Source: an uncultured Spirochaetia bacterium
GTDB taxonomy: Bacteria > Spirochaetota > Spirochaetia > JABEVK01
Direction of reading: 5' to 3'
Length of the DNA stretch: 38,743 nt
Assembly: GCA_937960645.1 (NCBI GenBank)
Contig: CALGPJ010000065.1
Span: forward strand, 1 to 38,743
In this document: piece after piece, positions 15,724 through 23,627 of the stretch
Layout of the letters: each line of letters starts with the position of its first letter
Numbering within the stretch: the first letter of the stretch is position 1
Made by a program: the position numbers and the translations under genes
The notes under the pieces: generated by a model
The model's input: the letters and a program-made list of their open reading frames with translations, nothing else
Database searches by the model: none
What the model was told of the DNA's origin: nothing

Positions 15724-16463
15724 CGAGCTCGATGCATTCCCAGTTGCGCCAGGCTAAAATCGTATCGGCAGGGATCGTCGGGGACGAGTTCCCGAAAAAA
15801 GTCCGTCAGTTGCCGTGCTGCAGCCCGATCGGGTTGCCGCCGTGTTATCAGCCCCCGCTCCCGAGCCCAACGAAATAGATGCGTATCCAGGGGAATGGCC
15901 AGCTCGGCCGGGCGCAGCAGAGTCCAGCCACCGGGGTCGATGGCATCGGATCGAACCATCCAGCGCAAAAAGAGCATGGGCCGTTTGAGCGCAGAGGAGC
16001 TCAAAGCCCGGGGCAGGAGCATCCCGGGATCCGAGGGGCAGAAGGCGCGCAGGGACCTTAACCAGGAATCGACCTTTTGCCAGGTGTCCCCCTCGATGCC
16101 GAGTCCCTGCTCCAAACTCCCCCATGTCCGAAGAGCGCGTCCCAACCCCGCCAGGAAACTCGACAGCATCGACCGGTTGAAAAACCTGTAGTACCTCGGC
16201 CCCTCCTTCCCCCCATGGGCCAGGGGGCAGCCCTCCATCACGAAACGCGCTGGTCTTGGCCCCAATTCTCTGAGAATCGAGTCCAGGGTGGCTCGGATCG
16301 ATTCCACCCGCCCCAAAGCGTGGGCCATCACGACCATGCCCACGACCTCGCGATCCAGGGGATCCGGGTAACGGTGCAAAAAACCCACGGGGTCGCGATC
16401 GAGATACTCCGGACGATGGTACAGACTGTGAATCGCTTCCAGGCTCGATCTTTGCTTGTCTAT
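15696..16463 (-). CDS. TIGR02757 (DUF2400) family protein
   Basis: About 255 residues, a conserved family of unknown function common in spirochaetes and Bacteroidota. Landmarks are [36 protein letters not shown] and the C-terminal [14 protein letters not shown]. The N terminus is unusual: there is no ATG, GTG or TTG where homologues begin. A GGAGG ribosome site is followed by ATC and ATA codons (16466 and 16463), overlapping the stop of the upstream gene, so a non-standard start is suspected. The only upstream canonical start is a GTG at 16550, which would add 29 residues that look like an overlap shadow. It is last in an operon with the STAS and glucosaminidase genes. Confidence 0.8.
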   Translation of the reverse strand: MDKQRSSLEAIHSLYHRPEYLDRDPVGFLHRYPDPLDREVVGMVVMAHALGRVESIRATLDSILRELGPRPARFVMEGCPLAHGGKEGPRYYRFFNRSMLSSFLAGLGRALRTWGSLEQGLGIEGDTWQKVDSWLRSLRAFCPSDPGMLLPRALSSSALKRPMLFLRWMVRSDAIDPGGWTLLRPAELAIPLDTHLFRWARERGLITRRQPDRAAARQLTDFFRELVPDDPCRYDFSLAQLGMHRARGQKTPAIL

Positions 16464-17026
16464 GATCCTTCCTCCAGGGCCCTGGCATGACGATACAATC
16501 GGTACAACAAATCCAGGATTTTCCGATGGTACTCCACGTCGGAGGCCCACCGTCCGGAAAGCTCGTAAACGGTGAGGGCGCTTCCCGGCCGCACGTAGAT
16601 GCCCCGTTGATGGACCGGTGGATGGGCGTACTGTTCCCCCCCGGCGTAGCGTTTCAGGTGCTGGATCTGACCGCGAATCCCGGTCCTGACGTCGGGGAAA
16701 CTCAGACCGGCCTGCCCCCCATCCAGGGCACCCAAACCGGCAAAATTGTTTTGATGGGCCGCAACCTGGCCCCCAAAACGCAGGAAGGATGTCTCGAGGA
16801 GCATCTGTGCCCAGGCGATGTCGTGATTGACACCCTCCAGATCGGCTTCTTCCACGTAGATTTCCGCCAAACTCAGGGCCATGGATGGCTCGACTCCTGG
16901 GTTAACGCTGACCAAAAAGGAGGCCATTTCGTAGGGTGTAAACTCTCCCCTGGAAAGGATGAAGGGGTTAGGTTCCCAGTCCTGAGCGAGAACCCGGGCA
17001 ACCTCGAGCATGAAAACGAGTATCAC
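16460..17026 (-). CDS. Exported glucosaminidase-type peptidoglycan hydrolase
   Basis: A 188-residue protein with a short signal-peptide-like start (ILVFMLEVARVLAQ) and a glucosaminidase (FlgJ/LytG-like) domain. The domain core is AWAQMLLETSFLRFGG with the likely catalytic E78, followed by NNFAGLGALDGG and a region around FPDVRTGIRGQIQHLKRYA. Such enzymes cleave glycan strands in the periplasm, for growth or flagellar assembly. The GTG start overlaps the STAS stop as GTGA. An ATG at 17011 is a less likely alternative. Confidence 0.82.
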   Translation of the reverse strand: MILVFMLEVARVLAQDWEPNPFILSRGEFTPYEMASFLVSVNPGVEPSMALSLAEIYVEEADLEGVNHDIAWAQMLLETSFLRFGGQVAAHQNNFAGLGALDGGQAGLSFPDVRTGIRGQIQHLKRYAGGEQYAHPPVHQRGIYVRPGSALTVYELSGRWASDVEYHRKILDLLYRLYRHARALEEGS

Positions 17027-17409
17027 GTATGGATGGAACTCAGGTGCTCCAGCATTTGCTTCTCGCTTTTGAAGCAGGGGATGAACTCCTGCAGCTTCAC
17101 GAGCGAAAAAACTTCCATGATCTTGGAATTGACGTTCATGAAGATCATGTCCCCATTCTTGGAGCGGAGTAATTTGGCGAGGTTGATCAAAACCCCGATA
17201 CCCGTACTGTCGATGTATTTTAGCTCGGCCAGATCTACAGCCAATCTCCGCATGCCTCCAGCAAATAACGTGTTGGAAAGTGCGGTGAACTCTTCTACAA
17301 ATTCAACGACAAAATTGCCGTTCAGGTAGACCTTGTAAATGTAATCCGAGCTTTTGGTCTCTTTCTCATTGATCCCGAGAGGTCTTGCTATCTGGATACC
17401 AAACTGCAT
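17023..17409 (-). CDS. STAS-domain anti-sigma factor antagonist
   Basis: A 128-residue single-domain STAS protein of the anti-sigma-antagonist type. The phosphorylation site is S68 in KYIDSTGIGVLINLAKLL. In this family the unphosphorylated form binds an anti-sigma kinase and frees its partner; no kinase, phosphatase or sigma factor partner is adjacent. A GGGAG ribosome site precedes the ATG, with a good promoter at 17427-17454. It heads an operon with a glucosaminidase and a TIGR02757 protein, which may link it to envelope or flagellar control. Confidence 0.88.
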   Translation of the reverse strand: MQFGIQIARPLGINEKETKSSDYIYKVYLNGNFVVEFVEEFTALSNTLFAGGMRRLAVDLAELKYIDSTGIGVLINLAKLLRSKNGDMIFMNVNSKIMEVFSLVKLQEFIPCFKSEKQMLEHLSSIHT

Positions 17410-17426
17410 CTTTATCTCCCTATATC

Positions 17427-17454
17427 ATTTTAATCGATTCCTGCGAAAATGCAA
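17427..17454 (-). promoter_or_regulatory. Promoter of the STAS operon
   Basis: On the minus strand TTGCAT (complement of 17449-17454), a 16-nt spacer and TAAAAT (complement of 17427-17432). A GGGAG ribosome site follows in the short leader. Confidence 0.6.
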
Positions 17455-17488
17455 TGTTTTTTTTGCTGAACCCTAGACAGGCGGGCTG

Positions 17489-17532
17489 TTGTATTGTATA
17501 TTTTACTTATTATATTGTGAAATACGGAACAA
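17489..17532 (+). promoter_or_regulatory. rex promoter with Rex-box-like operator
   Basis: TTGTAT (17489-17494), a 16-nt spacer and TATATT (17511-17516). Across the -10 end and expected +1 lies TTGTGAA-ATAC-GGAACAA (17515-17532), matching the known Rex box TTGTGAA-N4-TTCACAA in the full left half and in the ACAA of the right half. Rex autorepression is the natural reading. Confidence 0.65.
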
Positions 17533-17535
17533 CAA

Positions 17536-18231
17536 ATGAAGAAGCGACTGAATAAAGAGCTGGTCATACGCCTCATCAAGTACCGCCGCATCCTGAACCA
17601 GCTCAAAAGTTTGGGCTTCGAGCGGGTTTTTTCCAATAACCTGGGAGACGCCATCGGGGTTGCCCCCGCCCTCGTCCGTAAGGATTTTTCCCTCCTGTTT
17701 CTCGGAGGCAACAAACGCGGGGGGTACAACATCGATTACCTCTCGGAAAAGCTCGATGCGATTTTGGGGAAGGCACAAAACCAGAAGATCATCATCATGG
17801 GGATGGGCAAAATCGGCACGGCTCTGGCCCAGTACAAGGGCTTCGTTCAGGGAGGTTTCGAGGTGGCCGCGGGCTTCGACATCGACGTCAGTCTGCCCCG
17901 GGAAGTTTCGATACCCGTGCTCCCGCCGGAAAAGATGCAAGATTTCGTCAGGGAAAACAACATCAGGGTCGCTGTGCTGACGGTTCCCGAAGATTCGGCC
18001 GCCCTCTGTGTCAAAATGCTCAAGGAGGCGGGCATTCAGGGGATACTCAACTTCACCCCGGTCGAAATCAAGAGCACCCCGACATGTTTCGTGCACAACA
18101 TCAACATCGCCGTGGAAATCGAAAACCTCTTTTTCCAGGTCATCAAAAACGGGGCCCCGCCCGAAGACTGGGAAACCGAGTTGCCCGACGAAGAGGGCAT
18201 TTGGGAAGAGGAAGAGGCCGAGAACTCCTAG
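17536..18231 (+). CDS. rex: Redox-sensing transcriptional repressor Rex
   Basis: A 231-residue Rex protein, which reads the NADH/NAD ratio and represses fermentation and respiration genes when NADH is low. The N-terminal winged helix includes RVFSNNLGDAIGVAPALVRKDFSLL at about 30-54. The Rossmann domain begins IIIMGMGKIG, with its glycine motif at 89-94, and FTPVEIKS and VHNINIAVEIE follow. An acidic tail (DEEGIWEEEEAE) extends beyond the usual end. A likely Rex box lies in its own promoter. Its last 4 nt overlap the convergent gene at 18228. Confidence 0.93.
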   Translation: MKKRLNKELVIRLIKYRRILNQLKSLGFERVFSNNLGDAIGVAPALVRKDFSLLFLGGNKRGGYNIDYLSEKLDAILGKAQNQKIIIMGMGKIGTALAQYKGFVQGGFEVAAGFDIDVSLPREVSIPVLPPEKMQDFVRENNIRVAVLTVPEDSAALCVKMLKEAGIQGILNFTPVEIKSTPTCFVHNINIAVEIENLFFQVIKNGAPPEDWETELPDEEGIWEEEEAENS

Positions 18232-18806
18232 GTCTCTTTGGGAACACTGGCCCTGACCTCGTCCCAAAAGGTTTTTCGATCGATCTTCCCCTCCAGCAAA
18301 ACCACGATGAGCTTGCATACCCGCTCCGGGAGCTTGCTCCAGATGACCTTGGTCCAGTCACTGCCCAGGCTTTCTCGCAGCTCGGCCTCCTTGCGAACGG
18401 GCAGGCGGCCCTCCGCATAGGCCAGAAAATCCTCGGTCATGGCCAGTACCGCCCCTTGGGGGAGTGTGGGCCGGGGAGGCGCCTGCCTGGGAGCCCCCGG
18501 CGGCGGAGCCCAGGCATCCGTCAATTCCTGGATTTGATCCTCGCTCAGTTCCGGGGCCTTTTCGCGGATCATGTTTTTGATCAAATCGGTGACCATGTTG
18601 TGGATCCTTTGCTGGGTCAGCCCCTGCTGATCCTCGATCTGACGCGCCGCATTCCGCGCCATCTTGCCCAGGCTCCCGCCCACGGCACCCACCCGGTTGA
18701 GGTCACGTGCCCTTCTCTCGAGGGCTTGCTTGATAATCTCGATCTCCTCGAAGTCGGCATCGTTGAGGATGAGGCTCAAGACCCTTTCCAGCTCGGCTCG
18801 GGTCAA
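18228..18806 (-). CDS. Unrecognised helical protein downstream of YchF
   Basis: I do not recognise this 192-residue protein. It is mostly helical and charged, with no membrane segment or signal peptide. A proline-rich linker (WAPPPGAPRQAPPRPTLP) at about 99-116 separates an N-terminal helical half, with GAVGGSLGKMARNAARQIEDQQGLTQQ divided over residues 40-66, from a C-terminal helical half. It starts with TTG overlapping the previous stop (TTGA) and has an AGGAGGT ribosome site. It is co-transcribed with the TPR-like membrane protein and probably ychF. Confidence 0.72.
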   Translation of the reverse strand: MTRAELERVLSLILNDADFEEIEIIKQALERRARDLNRVGAVGGSLGKMARNAARQIEDQQGLTQQRIHNMVTDLIKNMIREKAPELSEDQIQELTDAWAPPPGAPRQAPPRPTLPQGAVLAMTEDFLAYAEGRLPVRKEAELRESLGSDWTKVIWSKLPERVCKLIVVLLEGKIDRKTFWDEVRASVPKET

Positions 18807-19642
18807 GATGCCACCTCCTGATACTCCCTCTCGATCAGCTTTTTTTCAAAGGTGCTTAAACCATGAAAAGGACAATCCAGGGCTCGAAGGTAGGCCGCTC
18901 GTGCCTCCTCTCTCAGCCCCCGCCGCCGACAAAGTCGGGCCCAATGGATCCAGGCATCCGCAAAAGAGGGATTTCGTGGAATGATTTTTTCCTCGAAAAG
19001 TTTTTGTGCCTGGTCCAGCCGGCCTCTTTCGATGAGGTAGGCTCCCTCGTTGTCCAAAAGGCCGAGATCTTCGGCATCGTAATCCAGGGCGATGGGCCGC
19101 AGCTTTTCAAAGCGTTCCCAATCGTGAAGCTCGAGCAGATACACACCCAGGCTGGTGAGCAAGGCCAGGGTTTTGTAGGAACTCTCCAGTAAACTCCAAA
19201 GCTCATCCGCAGCCTTCTGACGCTGTCCCTGTTTCCACCAGAGCATGGCCCGATAGGTCCGCAGAAGGGGCATATTTTTTTCGCCCACAAACCAGGGGCC
19301 GCCTGACTGCATTTCAGAAAAACACCGCTGTGCTTCCTCCCAGTGCTCTGCTTTCATTAGAAGGTAGGCGAAGGTGATTTGAGTCTGGGGATCCAGGGCC
19401 CGAGATTTCCAGGCCTTGCGTAACCATTCGAGGGCCGCCTCGAGCCCCCGGCTCTTGTAGGCCTGATTGGCGAGGAGGGTCATGAAAAACCCTCTCCGGT
19501 CGTAGAGGAATAAGGCCAGCCCCAGAAAAATCACGACAAGCCCATAGGCCAGCTCCAGGGTCGCGATGTAGAGGCCACCCAGGATGAGAACCAAAACCAG
19601 GGCGGCCTGGACGATTTGAAACACCCGGTGGGACAAGCTCAC
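18803..19642 (-). CDS. Membrane-anchored TPR-like protein
   Basis: A 279-residue protein with two N-terminal membrane segments (about 8-27 and 30-47) and a helical-repeat domain. The repeats look like tetratricopeptide repeats: ALEWLRKAWKSRALDPQTQITFAYLL divided over 70-95, then AEHWEEAQRCFSEM, GAYLIERGRLDQAQKLFEEKI and ADAWIHWARLCRRRGLREEARAAYLRAL. TPR domains hold protein complexes together; the partner is unknown. The GTG start has an AGGGGG ribosome site and lies 9 nt after ychF. Confidence 0.75.
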   Translation of the reverse strand: MSLSHRVFQIVQAALVLVLILGGLYIATLELAYGLVVIFLGLALFLYDRRGFFMTLLANQAYKSRGLEAALEWLRKAWKSRALDPQTQITFAYLLMKAEHWEEAQRCFSEMQSGGPWFVGEKNMPLLRTYRAMLWWKQGQRQKAADELWSLLESSYKTLALLTSLGVYLLELHDWERFEKLRPIALDYDAEDLGLLDNEGAYLIERGRLDQAQKLFEEKIIPRNPSFADAWIHWARLCRRRGLREEARAAYLRALDCPFHGLSTFEKKLIEREYQEVAS

Positions 19643-19651
19643 GACGGCCCC

Positions 19652-20746
19652 CTATTTGTTGAAGCGGAAAAACATCACATCACCGTCCCTGACGACATAA
19701 TCCTTTCCTTCCACACGAAGCTTGCCCCGGGAGCGGATTTCCGCCTCGGACTTGAGGGAAAATAGGTCCTCCACGTGGTAGACCTCGGCCTTGATGAAGC
19801 CTTTTTCGAAATCCGTGTGGATGATTCCGGCAGCCTGGGGCGCCTTGAAACCCTCGTGAAAGGTCCAGGCACGCACCTCCTGGGGTCCCGCCGTGAAAAA
19901 GGTACGGTAGCCGAGGGTGTGATAGCAAAGCCGGGTCAAACGGGCCAGGCCGCTTTCCTCCAGGCCGGCAGCATTCAGGAATTCGCGGCGCTCCTCTTCG
20001 GTTTCGAGCAGGGAAATCTCGCTTTCGAGCTTGGCACAGATGATCATCCAATCGGCATTCACGCGCTGTGCGTACTCCCGCACGGCCTCGGTATGCCGAT
20101 TCCCCCTCAGGGAGGATTCATCGACGTTGCACACCAACACTTCGGGTTTGAGGGTCAGAAGCTGCACCTCCCGCAAAACTGCCTGCTCGTCCTCGGTGAG
20201 GTTGGCCCCTCGGGCCGGCCTGGCCGCCTCCAGCTCGCCCCGAACCTTAAGCAGGACATCGTAGAGTTCTTTGGCCTCTTTCTGGCCGCTTTTGGCCTGC
20301 TTTTCCACCTTAACGATCCGCTTATCGACGGTTTCCAGGTCGGCCAGGGCCAATTCGGTGTGGATGGTTTCGATGTCGCTCAGGGGATCGACCCGACCCT
20401 CGACGTGGATCACGTCCGGATCCTCGAAGCTGCGGACCAGGTGCACGATGAGTTGGGTTTCCCGGATGTTAGCGAGAAACTGATTTCCGAGCCCCTCGCC
20501 CTTGCTAGCTCCCCGAACCAGCCCGGCGATGTCCACGAATTCGAACACCGCGGGGACAATCCGCTGGGTGGGGATGAGCTGGGCGATGCGCTGCAACCTG
20601 GGATCGGGCACCTCGACAACGCCGACATTGGGTTCGATAGTACAAAACGGATAATTAGCGGCCTGGGCGGGAGCCCGAGTCAGGGCCGAAAAAAGGGTGG
20701 ATTTCCCGACGTTGGGAAGACCGACGATTCCTGCTTTCAGAGACAT
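19652..20746 (-). CDS. ychF: Ribosome-binding ATPase YchF
   Basis: A 364-residue Obg-family P-loop protein that binds ATP rather than GTP and associates with ribosomes. G1 is GLPNVGKST at 9-17, G3 is [10 protein letters not shown] and the nucleotide-specificity position is NVDE in place of NKxD, as expected for YchF. The coiled-coil insertion and C-terminal TGS domain (VRAWTFHEG to [11 protein letters not shown]) are present, and length is standard. A weak AAGG lies before the ATG. It heads a minus-strand unit with the TPR-like and unknown genes. Confidence 0.95.
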   Translation of the reverse strand: MSLKAGIVGLPNVGKSTLFSALTRAPAQAANYPFCTIEPNVGVVEVPDPRLQRIAQLIPTQRIVPAVFEFVDIAGLVRGASKGEGLGNQFLANIRETQLIVHLVRSFEDPDVIHVEGRVDPLSDIETIHTELALADLETVDKRIVKVEKQAKSGQKEAKELYDVLLKVRGELEAARPARGANLTEDEQAVLREVQLLTLKPEVLVCNVDESSLRGNRHTEAVREYAQRVNADWMIICAKLESEISLLETEEERREFLNAAGLEESGLARLTRLCYHTLGYRTFFTAGPQEVRAWTFHEGFKAPQAAGIIHTDFEKGFIKAEVYHVEDLFSLKSEAEIRSRGKLRVEGKDYVVRDGDVMFFRFNK

Positions 20747-20763
20747 AATTTACCTTATCTAAA

Positions 20764-20792
20764 TTGACGGATTTTTTCGAGTGCCTTATACT
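20764..20792 (+). promoter_or_regulatory. Promoter of the diguanylate cyclase gene
   Basis: TTGACG (20764-20769), a 17-nt spacer and TATACT (20787-20792). The ATG at 20801 follows after 8 nt without any Shine-Dalgarno, so the mRNA is predicted to be leaderless or nearly so. Confidence 0.65.
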
Positions 20793-20800
20793 ATCTGATC

Positions 20801-21856
20801 ATGGAGAAAAAAGTTTTTTGTATTCTTTCCGGTGTTACAGCAGGCTTTTTCCTTTTCGTCCTCACACCCCTCGCCTTCCTCTATCAACCCTTCAGTTTTG
20901 CCACAATAACGATCGTGAGTTTTGGTTTGGCGATAGCGGTACTCTTCGTTCTTGCCCAGTTTTTCGGCAAGGTTTACCCGGATCTCGCCCTTTGGGCCTT
21001 TTTTCTCAGTTCGGTCCCGCTGTGGCTCCACTTTGGCGGTTCTCGGGGTCCCATGCCCCTGGTCTATGTGCTCAACATGGTGCTGATCAACGCCTTTTTT
21101 CGAGGCTCCAAACTCAACATCTATATCGCGCTGACTCTGCTTCTGGGGACCGGTCTATCCGTGTACGAGCAAATCTATCCAGACCAGGTATTCAGCCTGC
21201 CGGGTACCCTGCCCGCCATCATCCAGAACTCCGTCGGTCAGCTTTTGATCTTCAGTTTCTCCTTTATCGCCATTAGGAGCATCTTCGCGGCCCTGGATGC
21301 GGAACACGAGAAGGTGCGGATCTACGCAATCGAACTGGAAAAACGCAATCAGGAACTGCAGGAGCTGGCCCTGCGCGACCGGATGACCGGTCTGTACAAT
21401 CACCATCACACCTTCGAGGTGTTGAACCAGGAGTGCCACCGCGCCCGCCGCCACGATTACCCGCTTTCCATCGTGATGCTGGACATCGACAACTTCAAGA
21501 AAATCAACGATTCCCACGGTCACCTGGCCGGAGACCAGGTCCTGATCAAGGCTTCGGAAATCCTGAGGTCCTGCGTTCGGAATGTGGACGTCGTGGGCCG
21601 TTACGGCGGAGAAGAGTTCCTCGTCATCCTCCCTCAGACCCCGCTCATGGGGGCAGTGGACGTCGCCGAACGCATCCGGAGAGAGTTTCACCGGCGGGAG
21701 TTTGGCCAGCCGATGCTCCGAGTCACCGTGAGCTTGGGGGTGGCCGAGTACAACGGCGAGGATACCGAAAAATTCGTGGACCGGGCCGACCAGGAGCTGT
21801 ACCGAGCCAAGCAGGCCGGCCGTGACCAGACCTCCTGGAGTTTCAGCCTGGTGTAG
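20801..21856 (+). CDS. Membrane-bound diguanylate cyclase (GGDEF)
   Basis: A 351-residue inner-membrane enzyme that makes cyclic di-GMP from two GTP. About five to six membrane segments fill residues 1-165, followed by a short coiled coil (EKVRIYAIELEKRNQELQEL divided around 170-189) and a GGDEF domain. The active-site motif is GGEEF at 269-273. The feedback I-site RxxD is R260-D263, five residues upstream, so product inhibition is likely. The sensor is only membrane helices, so the input is unknown. A PilZ c-di-GMP receptor is encoded at 27627-28664. The 3' end overlaps pabB by 14 nt. Confidence 0.92.
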   Translation: MEKKVFCILSGVTAGFFLFVLTPLAFLYQPFSFATITIVSFGLAIAVLFVLAQFFGKVYPDLALWAFFLSSVPLWLHFGGSRGPMPLVYVLNMVLINAFFRGSKLNIYIALTLLLGTGLSVYEQIYPDQVFSLPGTLPAIIQNSVGQLLIFSFSFIAIRSIFAALDAEHEKVRIYAIELEKRNQELQELALRDRMTGLYNHHHTFEVLNQECHRARRHDYPLSIVMLDIDNFKKINDSHGHLAGDQVLIKASEILRSCVRNVDVVGRYGGEEFLVILPQTPLMGAVDVAERIRREFHRREFGQPMLRVTVSLGVAEYNGEDTEKFVDRADQELYRAKQAGRDQTSWSFSLV

Positions 21857-23627
21857 GGGGCCAGACCGCCTCCATCCAACCCCGCAGCGAGTTGAAACAG
21901 GCAGCCCTTTCGGCAAGAAGGACCTCGTTCTTGTGAAGATCTGCCTCGATCAGCCTTCCCTGCCGGATAAGAATCTGACGCATCACTCCGTTCAGCAGGG
22001 GCCGTTTCAAACTCGGTGTCAACCAGCGTCCACGCAGGAAAAAGGCCACATTCGTAAAGGTCCCTTCCAACACCCAGCCTTCCGGGTCCCAGAGCAGGGC
22101 TTCTTCACCGGGCGAGGGGCGAAACGCCTCGTAAATATCCCGCCGGGATGTCTTGAGCCGGCGTAACAGCTCGGGACCTTCCATAGGCCGGTCAGCAAAA
22201 GCGAGCACGAGGGGCCGGTTCGATGCTTTCAGGGGCTCGCTGGCCAGATGCCAATCGCCCCGGGGAGTGAGGGCCAACCGTATCCTCAGAGGATCACGAG
22301 CGTTGCGGGCCGCCTCCCTTACCAACCCCAAGGCCTTCGCGGTATCGATGGGGCGGCGCAGCAGCCGAGCGGCCTGTGTTATTCGGCGGGCATGAAGCGG
22401 CCAGTTCACCAGCCCACGCTCCGGATCCCATCGCAGGGTCTCGATGAGGTCGAAGTCGGCCACCCGGGAAGAGAGGAAGACGGCCTTGCTCAGGGCCTCG
22501 CGGTACTCCTCGGCGGGCTGGCTGTCCCAGACCACGCCTCCGCCCACCCCGTACACCCCCCGGCCGCTCGCGATATCGACCTGAAGGGTGCGGATCAGCA
22601 CTGAACTTTCAAAACGGCCGTCCGGGGCGATGACGAACGATACCCCGGTGTAGGCACTCCGCTCCCAGCCCTCGATCCGGTGGATCCATGCCATGGTGCT
22701 GCGCTTGGGGGCCCCGGTGATACTGGCGGGCGGGAACAGCAAACGGACGATGTCGGGGAAGGGATGATGCGGATACGGTGCAGCGGCCCGGACGGTGCTC
22801 GTCATTTGCCAAAGGGTGGTGAGTGCCTCCACCTCGAAAAGCCGATCGGTCGACACCCGCCCGCCCCGCTGGGCGACCAGCTCGGAAAATTCGTTGCGGA
22901 CCATGTCGGTGATCATCAGGTTCTCGGCCCGGGTTTTCGTTCCCCGAAAGAGCTCGAGCGCCTGGTTTAGATCCCGAGAAGGATCAGAGGACCGGGCGGC
23001 CGTGCCCTTCATGGGACGGGACTCGATGTGCCAGCTTCCCCCCTCCGGCCAACCCCGGATCCAGCTCTCCGGACTCCAGGATAGCAAGGCGAACCTGCAA
23101 GCCGGAAAGCGGGCATCTTCGGGATAGATGAACCCTGCGTGATACCGAGGGGATTGGGCTCCCACGCCGCGCCAGAGCTCCCAGAGCTCGTCGACCGACA
23201 GCCTCCCCCTTCGCCCTCGGACTTCGGGAAAAAAAAGTGGCCGGATCAAGCGGGTCTTCATCGGGAAGGTGAGATTGATCTGATATGTTTCGCCCCGACG
23301 CAGGGCCTGCCGGCAGGTCTGGAAGGCCTGGATATAGCGCTCGGCGTTCCAGGCCGGCTCAAGCACCTGGAGCCAGGGTCCGCCTGGCTCGGAGGTGTCG
23401 GGTCCGGCATCGGGCCGGGGATCCTGGTCGTGGACCTCTAAATAAATCTGAGCCTCGGATGGCCGGCCGGGATAGGCCAGGTAGCCCCCCAGCCAATACC
23501 CCCGTTCGAGCGATGGCGCCAGCAGACTCTCCAGCGTTTTTACCGAGTGGTGACGCAACCGGTGCCGATGAATCGAACGCGGCTTCTCGAAACGGAGGTA
23601 TCTGCCCTCGAATCCCAGGATCAGCAT
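21843..23627 (-). CDS. pabB: Fused aminodeoxychorismate synthase / lyase (PabB-PabC)
   Basis: A 594-residue bifunctional enzyme making 4-aminobenzoate from chorismate for folate synthesis. The first about 370 residues are PabB, with RPMKGTAAR (the PabB-type PIKGT lysine), KTRAENLMITDMVRNEF and ASITGAPKRSTM. The rest is a class IV PLP aminodeoxychorismate lyase, with the probable PLP lysine in LKTSRRDIYE and EGTFTNVAFF. The ATG at 23627 is used because it overlaps the folC stop by 7 nt; the frame upstream shadows folC. The glutaminase partner PabA is not in the window. Confidence 0.9.
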   Translation of the reverse strand: MLILGFEGRYLRFEKPRSIHRHRLRHHSVKTLESLLAPSLERGYWLGGYLAYPGRPSEAQIYLEVHDQDPRPDAGPDTSEPGGPWLQVLEPAWNAERYIQAFQTCRQALRRGETYQINLTFPMKTRLIRPLFFPEVRGRRGRLSVDELWELWRGVGAQSPRYHAGFIYPEDARFPACRFALLSWSPESWIRGWPEGGSWHIESRPMKGTAARSSDPSRDLNQALELFRGTKTRAENLMITDMVRNEFSELVAQRGGRVSTDRLFEVEALTTLWQMTSTVRAAAPYPHHPFPDIVRLLFPPASITGAPKRSTMAWIHRIEGWERSAYTGVSFVIAPDGRFESSVLIRTLQVDIASGRGVYGVGGGVVWDSQPAEEYREALSKAVFLSSRVADFDLIETLRWDPERGLVNWPLHARRITQAARLLRRPIDTAKALGLVREAARNARDPLRIRLALTPRGDWHLASEPLKASNRPLVLAFADRPMEGPELLRRLKTSRRDIYEAFRPSPGEEALLWDPEGWVLEGTFTNVAFFLRGRWLTPSLKRPLLNGVMRQILIRQGRLIEADLHKNEVLLAERAACFNSLRGWMEAVWPPTPG

